A DNA stretch of 38,892 bases from Candidatus Gastranaerophilales bacterium (GTDB lineage: Bacteria > Cyanobacteriota > Vampirovibrionia > Gastranaerophilales > Gastranaerophilaceae), in assembly GCA_944323285.1 (NCBI GenBank), contig CALURV010000024.1:1-38892 (forward strand). Direction: 5' to 3'. Shown here piece by piece: positions 17,136 to 24,155 of this stretch (position 1 is the stretch's first letter; every line of letters begins with the position of its first letter). Made by a program: the position numbers and the translations under genes. The notes beneath the pieces were generated by a model. That model was not told the DNA's origin and ran no database searches. It saw only the letters and a program-made list of their open reading frames with translations.

Positions 17136-17352
17136 AAAGGTGTTTTAATGCCGTAATTTCTTCATAATCGGCGCCTTCTTCTAATAATTCTTCTATTGTT
17201 ATACCAAATAGACTTATATATTTGGATATTTCTTCTTTGATATTATTTGTTTTTATTGCATGCAAAACTATAGAAATTACTTCTTTTCTTTTTAAAGTTA
17301 TTCCTCTATCATCTGTATTCTTATTAAAAATCCTTTTCTTTGATTTACCCAT
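17128..17352 (-). CDS. Small orphan protein, 74 aa
   Basis: Not recognised. The N-terminal 25 residues are strongly basic (GKSKKRIFNKN and following), the rest is helical and acidic near the end (EELLEEGADYEEITALKHL). No membrane or signal sequence. The ATG is preceded by AAGAGAG. It is convergent with hisS and overlaps its 3' end by 8 nt. The composition resembles a real small globular protein rather than a shadow frame, but function is unknown. Confidence 0.6.
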   Translation of the reverse strand: MGKSKKRIFNKNTDDRGITLKRKEVISIVLHAIKTNNIKEEISKYISLFGITIEELLEEGADYEEITALKHLFM

Positions 17353-17474
17353 ATTAAGACTCTCTTTAAATTTTAATGTTATATTTTTTTTTTAACAAGT
17401 AATTATAAAAAATAATTTTGTTAATATTTGTAAAAAAAATAACATTAAATTAATAAAACAAGCAAAAATTTACT

Positions 17475-17502
17475 TTCACAAGTATTACGTTTGTTAGATA
17501 AT
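17475..17502 (+). promoter_or_regulatory. Promoter and ribosome site of the repeat lipoprotein
   Basis: TTCACA (17475-17480, 5/6 match) and GATAAT (17497-17502, 5/6 match) with 16-nt spacing. A strong AAGGAG ribosome site follows at 17511-17516, 9 nt before the ATG at 17526. This fixes the start of the unusual N-terminal extension. Confidence 0.6.
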
Positions 17503-17525
17503 TTTACTAAAAGGAGTAGGTCTAA

Positions 17526-20120
17526 ATGAAGATAGGTAATATTTCATCTTATATTAATAATTATAAAAAAAATGATAGGTTGAAAAATAATTTTAATAAA
17601 ACATATGTTGCTTTTCAAGGAACAAAAGAAAATGCAAAGAAAGCTGCATTAATAGGGTCTGCTGCTTTAATGACATTACCCTTAGCCAGTTGTAATAATA
17701 ATCAAGCTCAAATAAACAATGTTGATTCAAATGCTCTAAATTCACATGAGCAAACACAAGTGCAAACTCAAACCCCAGATGATATTATAAATCAAACTGA
17801 CGCATTAATGGACTCAGGATTAATTGATAAAACTCTATTAGCTGATGTTTCATTGATTTCTGTTCCAGTTAGTGAATTTTATTTTACTAATTCTAATGGA
17901 GAAGTTATTTTACATCCAAATGAAAATTTACCTAGAAATGAAGAAGGTTCAATTATCGTTACTATTACAGAAAATGCTTCAGAAAATTTAACAGGTGGTA
18001 ATACTTTAAATGAGATAATTTCAAAAGTATATTCTGATGATTTGGCTTCTTATGATGAAGATGAACAGTCTGCAATTAAAAATAAAATTATAGATGAAAT
18101 TATACAATCAAATCCTTCTTTAGCTGCATATATAAAAGTAGAAATGGGCGATAAAGCAAGAAGTTATGAAAAAATAAGCGGATTGGATTTATATAAAGGT
18201 ACTACCAGTAGTGATCAATTATTAGACACAAGATTATTGACAATGCCTACTTCTATTGTATACCAAGTACAAGGAGAAGAACCTGAAAATGTTACATTTA
18301 TCACGTCTTCATCATTGTATACTCCTTCTTCAAATTCAGCTAGTGTAATTAAAGATGGTGGTGATTTGTTAGATGATGAATTTTCTTCTTTCTCTGATAT
18401 GATATATGGAATGTATGGTAAAGATATTTCAGATGAAGCATATAGAGATATCGTTTATGCAGTTGTTAATTCACCTGAAAATGCTGCTGAATTTGAATAT
18501 ATATTAGATGAAATGAACTTTAATGATATTATTGAAACTGCTAATATAAATGATTTAAATAGAACATTAGATGAAAATACAGATAAAGAATTATTAGGTA
18601 TTTCTCTTCCTTCTGTTACAACATTAAGAACAACTGCAAAAAATGCAGACGTTAAATCAGGCAATAGAGATGGAATAGTATATCAAATTTCACCCTCTGC
18701 AGTAGTTGACGGACAAAATGATTTGTCTATTTCCATTGTTGATAATACGGATAAAGATGGTTTAATGAAAGAAGGTCAGGTATTTAAATTAGCAGATGTT
18801 CTTCAATTCTACAATTCTCCTGATGGAAATGGCAGATTTGCATTAGTTGTGGATGGGAAATTAGTATTAAATGATAATGTTAATTATGTTGATGAATTTG
18901 CAACTCAAATTTTGCAACAAGTTGTTTATGCAAATCTAGATATTTTTGCTACTAAATATGAAGACCAAAATGGAATTCATAACTATGGAGTATTTGATGT
19001 CGATAAAGATTATGATACTGAAGGTAAAACTCTTGATGAAATTTTACAACATTCAACAATTAATATAGACAGATTAATGAAATATTCTTTTGTTGATGAA
19101 AATGGTATTTCAAGATTTGAAGAGGGTGTAAAATTAAATTTACCTCAATTCAATTATAGAATAAATGAATGTGCAATATTAAGACCTTGTTGTAATCCTC
19201 AGCCAAATAAGCCAAATCCTTCAGTTCCTGATAATCCGAGTATACCGGACGAAGAACCGAGTGTTCCGGATGATGAACCGAGTATTCCGGATGATGAACC
19301 AAGTATTCCGGATGATGAACCGAGTATTCCGGATGATAATCCGACAGATCCAACTGATAATACTGATCCGACAGATCCAACTGATAATACCGATCCGACA
19401 GATCCAACATCATGTCCAACTATACCTACAGAAGAGCCTACAAAGGAAACAGAACCAACTCTTCCGACCGGTCCTACAGATCCGACAAGCCCTACAGGTC
19501 CAACGGGACCTACAGATCCGACAATAAGACCTACAGAGGGTGGTTCAGAAGTTGATCCTATTGATCCATCTGATCCAACGGATCCGACAGGTAATACAGA
19601 TCCAACGGATCCGACAGGTAATACAGATCCAACGGATCCGACAGGTAATACAGATCCAACGGATCCAACAGGTAATACAGATCCAACGGATCCAACAGGT
19701 AATACAGATCCAACAGATCCAACTAATCAAACTTGTCCAACAGAACCAACGGAAGATCCATCACAAGAAACAGAACCAACTCTTCCGTCTAGTCCAACAG
19801 AACCATCAAGTCCATCTAATCCAACAGAACCATCAGATCCGACAAGTCCGACTGGTCCAACAGAACCTTCAGGTCCAACAAGTCCGACTGGTCCAACAGA
19901 TCCAACATGTTCGGAAAATCCTACAGAAGCTCCACAGCCTGAAGATGAACCTTCTTTGTTGTCATCAACAAATATAAATAATGAGTCAGATTCAATTATG
20001 TCTGTTAATACTTCAAATAATACAAAGACTACAATGGCTTCTAAATTAACATCTTATCTTCTTTCGAAGTTAAGTGGTTCTACAAAAGATAAATTAGATT
20101 CTATTGATACTTATGTATAG
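17526..20120 (+). CDS. Large repeat-rich surface lipoprotein candidate
   Basis: Not assigned to a known family. It has 864 aa. A lipobox LPLAS-Cys56 ends a hydrophobic stretch at 40-55, so a lipid-anchored exported protein is likely. About 38 polar residues precede the hydrophobic stretch, far longer than a normal signal-peptide n-region, and include VAFQGTKENAKK. Residues 75-550 are acidic with mixed secondary structure and two similar helical stretches (NTLNEIISKVYS...IIQSNP and FSDMIYGMYG...AVVNSP). Residues 560-800 are low-complexity: five PSIPDDE units, then NTDPTDPTG units and GPTxPT stretches. A Ser/Asn/Thr-rich end of 55 residues follows with no LPXTG or membrane anchor. Terminator at 20155-20181. 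Confidence 0.7.
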   Translation: MKIGNISSYINNYKKNDRLKNNFNKTYVAFQGTKENAKKAALIGSAALMTLPLASCNNNQAQINNVDSNALNSHEQTQVQTQTPDDIINQTDALMDSGLIDKTLLADVSLISVPVSEFYFTNSNGEVILHPNENLPRNEEGSIIVTITENASENLTGGNTLNEIISKVYSDDLASYDEDEQSAIKNKIIDEIIQSNPSLAAYIKVEMGDKARSYEKISGLDLYKGTTSSDQLLDTRLLTMPTSIVYQVQGEEPENVTFITSSSLYTPSSNSASVIKDGGDLLDDEFSSFSDMIYGMYGKDISDEAYRDIVYAVVNSPENAAEFEYILDEMNFNDIIETANINDLNRTLDENTDKELLGISLPSVTTLRTTAKNADVKSGNRDGIVYQISPSAVVDGQNDLSISIVDNTDKDGLMKEGQVFKLADVLQFYNSPDGNGRFALVVDGKLVLNDNVNYVDEFATQILQQVVYANLDIFATKYEDQNGIHNYGVFDVDKDYDTEGKTLDEILQHSTINIDRLMKYSFVDENGISRFEEGVKLNLPQFNYRINECAILRPCCNPQPNKPNPSVPDNPSIPDEEPSVPDDEPSIPDDEPSIPDDEPSIPDDNPTDPTDNTDPTDPTDNTDPTDPTSCPTIPTEEPTKETEPTLPTGPTDPTSPTGPTGPTDPTIRPTEGGSEVDPIDPSDPTDPTGNTDPTDPTGNTDPTDPTGNTDPTDPTGNTDPTDPTGNTDPTDPTNQTCPTEPTEDPSQETEPTLPSSPTEPSSPSNPTEPSDPTSPTGPTEPSGPTSPTGPTDPTCSENPTEAPQPEDEPSLLSSTNINNESDSIMSVNTSNNTKTTMASKLTSYLLSKLSGSTKDKLDSIDTYV
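19236..19340 (+). repeat. Five 21-bp tandem repeats coding PSIPDDE
   Basis: Units start at 19236, 19257, 19278, 19299 and 19320 with consensus CCGAGTATTCCGGATGATGAA (one base longer than may be relied on, since the first two units differ at several positions). They encode the acidic Pro-rich hinge in front of the Thr-rich region. Near-identity at DNA level points to recent slippage or recombination. Confidence 0.85.
19572..19733 (+). repeat. Six 27-bp tandem repeats coding NTDPTDPTG
   Basis: Units begin at 19572, 19599, 19626, 19653, 19680 and 19707, the last one diverging at its 3' half. Each reads GATCCAACG, GATCC(G/A)ACA, GGTAATACA. Copies are nearly identical at third positions, so the array is young and probably variable in copy number. 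Flanking DNA has looser nine-base DPT and GPT units. Confidence 0.88.
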
Positions 20121-20154
20121 ATTATCTTGAATATTGATACTTAATACTTAATAC

Positions 20155-20181
20155 AAAAAGAGACTATATAGTCTCTTTTTT
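20155..20181 (+). terminator. Intrinsic terminator of the lipoprotein gene
   Basis: Eleven-bp perfect stem AAAAAGAGACT (20155-20165) with AGTCTCTTTTT (20170-20180), 4-nt loop, six T at 20176-20181, 35 nt after the stop. Confidence 0.9.
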
Positions 20182-20190
20182 GTTAGTTAT

Positions 20191-20377
20191 TTAAGCTAGT
20201 GTCGCATTTTTCTATAAGATTAACCTTTCTTTAAATGTACTAACTTTTGAAAAAGCCACTAACTTCTATTTTTTCAAATTACACTTTAACACATAAATAA
20301 AGTTTTAGATTAGTTTTATAAAAAAAATTACTCACTATTTCTGCTTATTATGAATTTTTCTGACAATATAATATTGT
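20191..20377 (-). repeat. Dispersed intergenic repeat, copy R3 (diverged full length)
   Basis: Read on the minus strand it starts TTGTCAGAAAAATTCA, keeps the core ATAAGCAGAAATAGTG (CGATAAGCTGAAAGTGT in R1), then ATAAAACTAATCTAAAACTTT (ACAAAACGAACCAAAAACTTT in R1), AGTTAGTAC (GGTGAGTAC in R1) and ends near CACTAGCTTAAAT (ATACTAGATTAAAT in R1). Hairpin B has decayed. Confidence 0.6.
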
Positions 20378-20390
20378 CAATATCAATTTT

Positions 20391-20514
20391 ATTTAATCTA
20401 GTATTGTAATTTATTACCGAGTCATCCTCGCTAACAAAGTACTCACCTTTTAAAAATGCCACTCAAAAAAATTCACTTACACTTTCAGCTTATCGTGAAT
20501 TTTTATCGGACAAT
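20391..20514 (-). repeat. Dispersed intergenic repeat, copy R2 (internally shortened)
   Basis: On the minus strand it starts TTGTCCGATAAAAATTCACG and contains GATAAGCTGAAAGTGT, identical to R1. It lacks about 60 bp of the R1 middle, then has GGTGAGTACTTTGTTAGC, GAGGATGACTC and ATACTAGATTAAAT, matching R1 almost exactly. Inverted relative to R1, 9.8 kb away. Confidence 0.85.
20465..20504 (-). terminator. Terminator of the papain-like gene, formed by repeat R2
   Basis: On the minus strand AAAAATTCAC (from 20504 to 20495) pairs with GTGAATTTTT (20476 to 20467), giving 10 bp with an 18-nt loop, and is followed by a run of seven U. It begins 11 nt past the stop codon at 20516. This is hairpin A of the dispersed repeat. 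Confidence 0.7.
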
Positions 20515-20515
20515 A

Positions 20516-21889
20516 TTATACTTCTTTATTTTGTGAAAAATCGTTTTTTATTTGTTCAAGGATTTCACGCCAAGGTTCAACTATATAATCATTTTGACTT
20601 AAGGCCTCTTTTGAAATACCTGCATGATGAATTAATGGTAATAAAGTTTCTTCACTTATTCTTATAGGTTCATCTTTATTATCATCAGTATCGTTACAAA
20701 TAAAGAAACCTTTACCATTTTCATCTTTTTCGTAGCCAATTATAGTTATTTCATGACCACCATCAACTTTATTGTTTTTATCAAGATGAGTATACCCTAT
20801 GATTACATTTTGTCCTAATGCCAAAGACTTTAAAATATGTTGTTTTGTTTCTTCAGGTTTACAATTATACCCTGTTAAATATCCATTTTCGTCTAAGTTT
20901 TGATAGACAACAGAAATTTTTGGATTCTCAAATACAATTTCTTCAACAAATGTTTTTTCAAAATCTGTTAAACCGCTTTTATCAGGATTAAATTTTCCGG
21001 TTCTTTCATCTGTAATTGCGTTATATGTGTGTTGAGAACCTAAATTTAATAATGCTGATTGTATTAAAACATCAATACAAGAACGTTCATTAGAATCTTT
21101 ATATGAAGTTTGAACACGAGCTCTTACTATAGCATTTCTATCAGGCTTTAATTTTATTGTTATATCTTCCCAATTATTAAGTTCACTTTCTGTATTAAAT
21201 TCTCTAAGTTTCCATAAACCTTCAGCCATTCCGCTTGAAATATCTGACATTTTAATTTTTTTAGTTACAGAATAATTGTTACTTGATAAACCCTGTGCAA
21301 ATCTTACAAATTCTGCAGGTTTTTTACTAGCAAGGTTATATTCCATGCTTGTAACAACGCAAGAGGAAGAAACTACATTTTTAGCGCTTTCTGGTATTTT
21401 CTCTCCTGTTTCTTGTTCTATTTCATTAGCAACATTTTCTGGGATATCTCCAAATTTTTGTGTAATTGAAAAAGGATTATCTAGTGCTTTTAAAACTTCT
21501 GATATTATCAAAGAATCAGAAAGACCTCTTATTCTCGGTTCTGTTGCTATTCTGTATAAATTATAAAGAACTGTTGATCCATCATTTGAATCGTTGTTAT
21601 CTAATATTCCATTTTTATCTAATCTGTTTAATAAAATCTGATAATTTTTGTCTAGTTTTGATTTAATTGTTCTTATTTGTTGATTCCTTGACGGTATATT
21701 ATTCGTGTTATTTGTTTCTTTTTGTTTTGCAGAAAAAGAAGGTATGTATGCTTTTAGGTTTTCGGCAGAATATTGAACTAAACCTGCATTTGTGGCTTGA
21801 ACTGGATTTTTACCAATTGATAATTCTTTGCATTTTTTTTGTTCAAATATACTTTTATCAATATTATTAACTTGTGAAATTTTTAGCAT
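20516..21889 (-). CDS. Papain-like cysteine protease candidate
   Basis: No firm family name. It has 457 aa. The C-terminal part looks like a papain-fold peptidase: Cys177 in SSSCVVTSMEY at the head of a helix, His379 in VDGGHEITIIGYEKD on a strand and Asn399/Asp400 in FFICNDTDD, the spacing and order expected of a Cys-His-Asn/Asp triad. Residues 1-60 are a polar leader with AYIPSFSAKQ at 48-56, then a linker and a helical region. No classical signal peptide is present. It is convergent with the repeat lipoprotein and could act on it or be exported by an unrecognised route (inference). The dominant alternative is a non-catalytic papain-fold protein. Confidence 0.6.
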   Translation of the reverse strand: MLKISQVNNIDKSIFEQKKCKELSIGKNPVQATNAGLVQYSAENLKAYIPSFSAKQKETNNTNNIPSRNQQIRTIKSKLDKNYQILLNRLDKNGILDNNDSNDGSTVLYNLYRIATEPRIRGLSDSLIISEVLKALDNPFSITQKFGDIPENVANEIEQETGEKIPESAKNVVSSSCVVTSMEYNLASKKPAEFVRFAQGLSSNNYSVTKKIKMSDISSGMAEGLWKLREFNTESELNNWEDITIKLKPDRNAIVRARVQTSYKDSNERSCIDVLIQSALLNLGSQHTYNAITDERTGKFNPDKSGLTDFEKTFVEEIVFENPKISVVYQNLDENGYLTGYNCKPEETKQHILKSLALGQNVIIGYTHLDKNNKVDGGHEITIIGYEKDENGKGFFICNDTDDNKDEPIRISEETLLPLIHHAGISKEALSQNDYIVEPWREILEQIKNDFSQNKEV

Positions 21890-21997
21890 AGTAATACTTA
21901 TACCTTCTATTATAATAAAAATTTAAAACATAAAAAATTGCCTACATTTTTTGTTGAATAGAAAATAAGTCACAGTTTGTAACAAAGTATATACTTA

Positions 21998-22963
21998 TTA
22001 AATTTGATTTTTCCCTTCTTTTAGTCCACGAGCTCTATCATATAATTCAACTTTCATTTTATATTCATTAGCTCTTTCTATAATATAATTAACTAAGTCT
22101 AAATAATATGGAGAAATAGTTGCTCTATTTGTTTTATACCAAACATCTTCAATATCAACAGCTAACCATCTACCGCCTATTGACTTAACCGTTTCAATCC
22201 ATAAATCAATTTCTTTTCTATTATCATTGACATTTGGAATAATTATATATTTAGAAGTCATTAAACCATAATTATTTTTATTAGCAGCTGCATATTTTTT
22301 CATATTTTCAACTACTTTTTTGAAACTATTCACGGTTTTTATTTTCTTATATGTTTTTTCGCATCCTGAATCGATGGAAATAACAACATTTAATACTCCT
22401 TTTTTAATGGCTTCTTCAATTGCAGGGGAAAACTTTATACCGGAAGAATGAATTCTCATATTTCTAAAACTACTCTCAGTAAGCAATTTTATTAAATCTT
22501 CAAATTCTGGAGCAATAGTTGGTTCACCACCACCAAATGCTATTTCTCCACCTTTTCGAAGTATATTTTTTTCTATCATTTCCTTTATTATAGGTACAGT
22601 ATTATAGGGTTTTATTTTATCAAATATTTTTTTGTTTTGTACTTCATAACAATAAGTACATTTACTATTGCATTGAATCCAATAATTGAATTGTAAAAAA
22701 TTGATATAATCTTCTTCGTCCCAATCTTTTTCTTCTAAAAAAACACATCCTTTACAATTTGGAAGTATATTACCTTTTCTATGTTCTTCTCTATATTTGC
22801 GTTTTAAGGTGAATAACTTATCCCAATCTATCATTTCACCCTTATAATCTGAATTTAGTGTAATATGTCCTCCACCCGAATGACAAGTGAAACAACATGT
22901 TTCGAGTCTTGTATGTTCAAAATCCAAACCGTGTTCTATATATCTACAGCTTAAATACTTCAT
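21998..22963 (-). CDS. Radical SAM protein 1 with extra N-terminal cysteines
   Basis: Radical SAM enzyme of 321 aa; substrate unknown. The core motif Cys98-x3-Cys102-x2-Cys105 (CNSKCTYCY) binds the SAM-coordinating 4Fe-4S cluster, and GGGEP (144-148) is the SAM-binding strand. In front of the core lie Cys6, the pair Cys23-Cys24, Cys27 and Cys70-x2-Cys73 (NCKGCVFLEE), a pattern shared with the four genes downstream and able to hold a second cluster. There is no C-terminal SPASM-type cysteine cluster. It is transcribed away from the other four; an extended -10 (TGATAACTT) with TTGACT 17 nt upstream (22988-23016) is the likely promoter. Confidence 0.85.
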   Translation of the reverse strand: MKYLSCRYIEHGLDFEHTRLETCCFTCHSGGGHITLNSDYKGEMIDWDKLFTLKRKYREEHRKGNILPNCKGCVFLEEKDWDEEDYINFLQFNYWIQCNSKCTYCYEVQNKKIFDKIKPYNTVPIIKEMIEKNILRKGGEIAFGGGEPTIAPEFEDLIKLLTESSFRNMRIHSSGIKFSPAIEEAIKKGVLNVVISIDSGCEKTYKKIKTVNSFKKVVENMKKYAAANKNNYGLMTSKYIIIPNVNDNRKEIDLWIETVKSIGGRWLAVDIEDVWYKTNRATISPYYLDLVNYIIERANEYKMKVELYDRARGLKEGKNQI

Positions 22964-23165
22964 TTAAATATATTTTCCTCTTTTATTAAGTTATCATTTT
23001 AGTATTTTTTAGTCAAGAAACTTGTTTTTACATTATCTAAGAAAAAATTTGTCCGAGTTTAAATTAGTTTGTCACTAAAATGCGATACAATATTATATTC
23101 TTGTCTTTGTTTTTTCTTATATGTATAATTAATATTGTATTTAAAATAGTTTATAGGTATTAATC
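22964..23165. other. Divergent regulatory region of the radical SAM array
   Basis: 202 bp between radical SAM genes 1 and 2. It holds a leftward promoter candidate (22988-23016), a possible relic of the dispersed repeat (TTTGTCCGAG near 23049 and AAAATGCGATAC near 23077) and the rightward promoter at 23101-23129. No small precursor-peptide gene is apparent in any frame. Confidence 0.5.
23101..23129 (+). promoter_or_regulatory. Promoter of the four-gene radical SAM operon
   Basis: TTGTCT (23101-23106) and perfect TATAAT (23124-23129) with 17-nt spacing. Transcription would start near 23136, 30 nt before the TTG start of gene 2; AGGT at 23155-23158 serves as ribosome site. Confidence 0.7.
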
Positions 23166-24140
23166 TTGAAATATATTAGTTGTATACATTTAGAGCATGG
23201 AATTACATTCTTTTCAAATTCAGTGCAAATTTGTTGTATAAGTTCTCATCCCGGAGGTGGTAATATTGTTCAAATTAATAATTATAAAGGAGAGCTTATT
23301 AATTGGGATGAACTTTTTAAAAGTAGAAGAGTTATTAGAGATAATCTTAAGAAAGGCATTATACCTGATAAGTGTTCTGAATGTTATTATCTTAAAGAAC
23401 AGGATTGGAATGATGATGATTATATTGATGAAGTTTTGATAGGTCATTTTACACATTGTAATTGTAATTGTATTTATTGTTACACAGAAAAAGATAAAAA
23501 TTTCTTTAATAATAATAAAACATATAATATTTTGCCTGTTATTAAAGATATGATAGAAAAGGGTGTGCTTTCTAAAAAATCTACAATTACATTCGGTGGT
23601 GGTGAGCCTACTATACTTAATGAATTTGAAGAATTAGTTAATCTATTATTGGATTATGATGTTTATAATATTAGAATTCATTCTGATGGAATTAAGTATT
23701 CTCCTGCCATAGAAAAGGGTTTAAAACTCGGTAAAATTACTTTGATTACTTCGGTTGATTCAAGTTCTAAAAAATTATATGAAAAAATAAAACATGTTCC
23801 TTGTTTTGATAAAGTTTGGAAAAATCTTGCAAATTATGCAAAAGCTAAAAATGGACTTATTAGAACCAAATATGTTTTAATACCCGGTATTAATGATGAT
23901 ATAAATGAAGTTAAAAATTGGATGAAAAAAACTTATGAATCAGGTATAAGACATATTGCTTTTGATATTGAAGATAATTGGTTTAAAGAAAATAGAAATA
24001 ATATTCCTCAATACATTTACGTTATATTTGATTTCGTTTATAAGTCATACCCTCAGTACAAGATAGAAAGTTGTGAACTGTATGAAAGAGCTTCTAATCT
24101 TAAAATAGATAGAGAAATTAAACATAATTCTAAATGTTAA
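23166..24140 (+). CDS. Radical SAM protein 2 with extra N-terminal cysteines
   Basis: 324-aa paralogue of protein 1. It has the same numbering of every key residue: Cys6, Cys23-Cys24, Cys70-x2-Cys73, core Cys98-x3-Cys102-x2-Cys105 (CNCNCIYCY), and GGGEP at about 144-148. It uses a TTG start, supported by alignment of its first residues (MKYISC) with MKYLSC of protein 1 and by AGGT 7 nt upstream. The HTH... -like look of FTHCNCNC is only the cluster motif. First gene of a four-gene tandem; 15-nt gap to the next. Confidence 0.83.
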   Translation: MKYISCIHLEHGITFFSNSVQICCISSHPGGGNIVQINNYKGELINWDELFKSRRVIRDNLKKGIIPDKCSECYYLKEQDWNDDDYIDEVLIGHFTHCNCNCIYCYTEKDKNFFNNNKTYNILPVIKDMIEKGVLSKKSTITFGGGEPTILNEFEELVNLLLDYDVYNIRIHSDGIKYSPAIEKGLKLGKITLITSVDSSSKKLYEKIKHVPCFDKVWKNLANYAKAKNGLIRTKYVLIPGINDDINEVKNWMKKTYESGIRHIAFDIEDNWFKENRNNIPQYIYVIFDFVYKSYPQYKIESCELYERASNLKIDREIKHNSKC

Positions 24141-24155
24141 AAGTAGGAGTTATGA

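Larger units (their letters stand above)
20121..20515. other. 395-bp intergenic region filled by a terminator and two repeat copies
   Basis: From left to right: the lipoprotein terminator (20155-20181), repeat copy R3 (20191-20377), a perfect 9-bp palindrome (TGACAATAT, A, ATATTGTCA, about 20371-20389) and repeat copy R2 (20391-20514), which runs up to the stop codon of the convergent papain-like gene. No gene is seen. Confidence 0.7.

Noticed and set aside
17128..17352. Precursor peptide for the radical SAM array
   Set aside because: It is 4.6 kb away, on the opposite strand, basic, and has no leader/core layout or repeated residue motif.
19236..19733. CRISPR array
   Set aside because: The 21- and 27-bp units are contiguous, with no spacers, and are in frame with the lipoprotein.
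19540..19977. Long alternative reading frames through the Pro/Thr repeats on both strands
   Set aside because: They are by-products of the tandem repeats (runs of IQRIRQV or WICITC) without ribosome sites or starts of their own.
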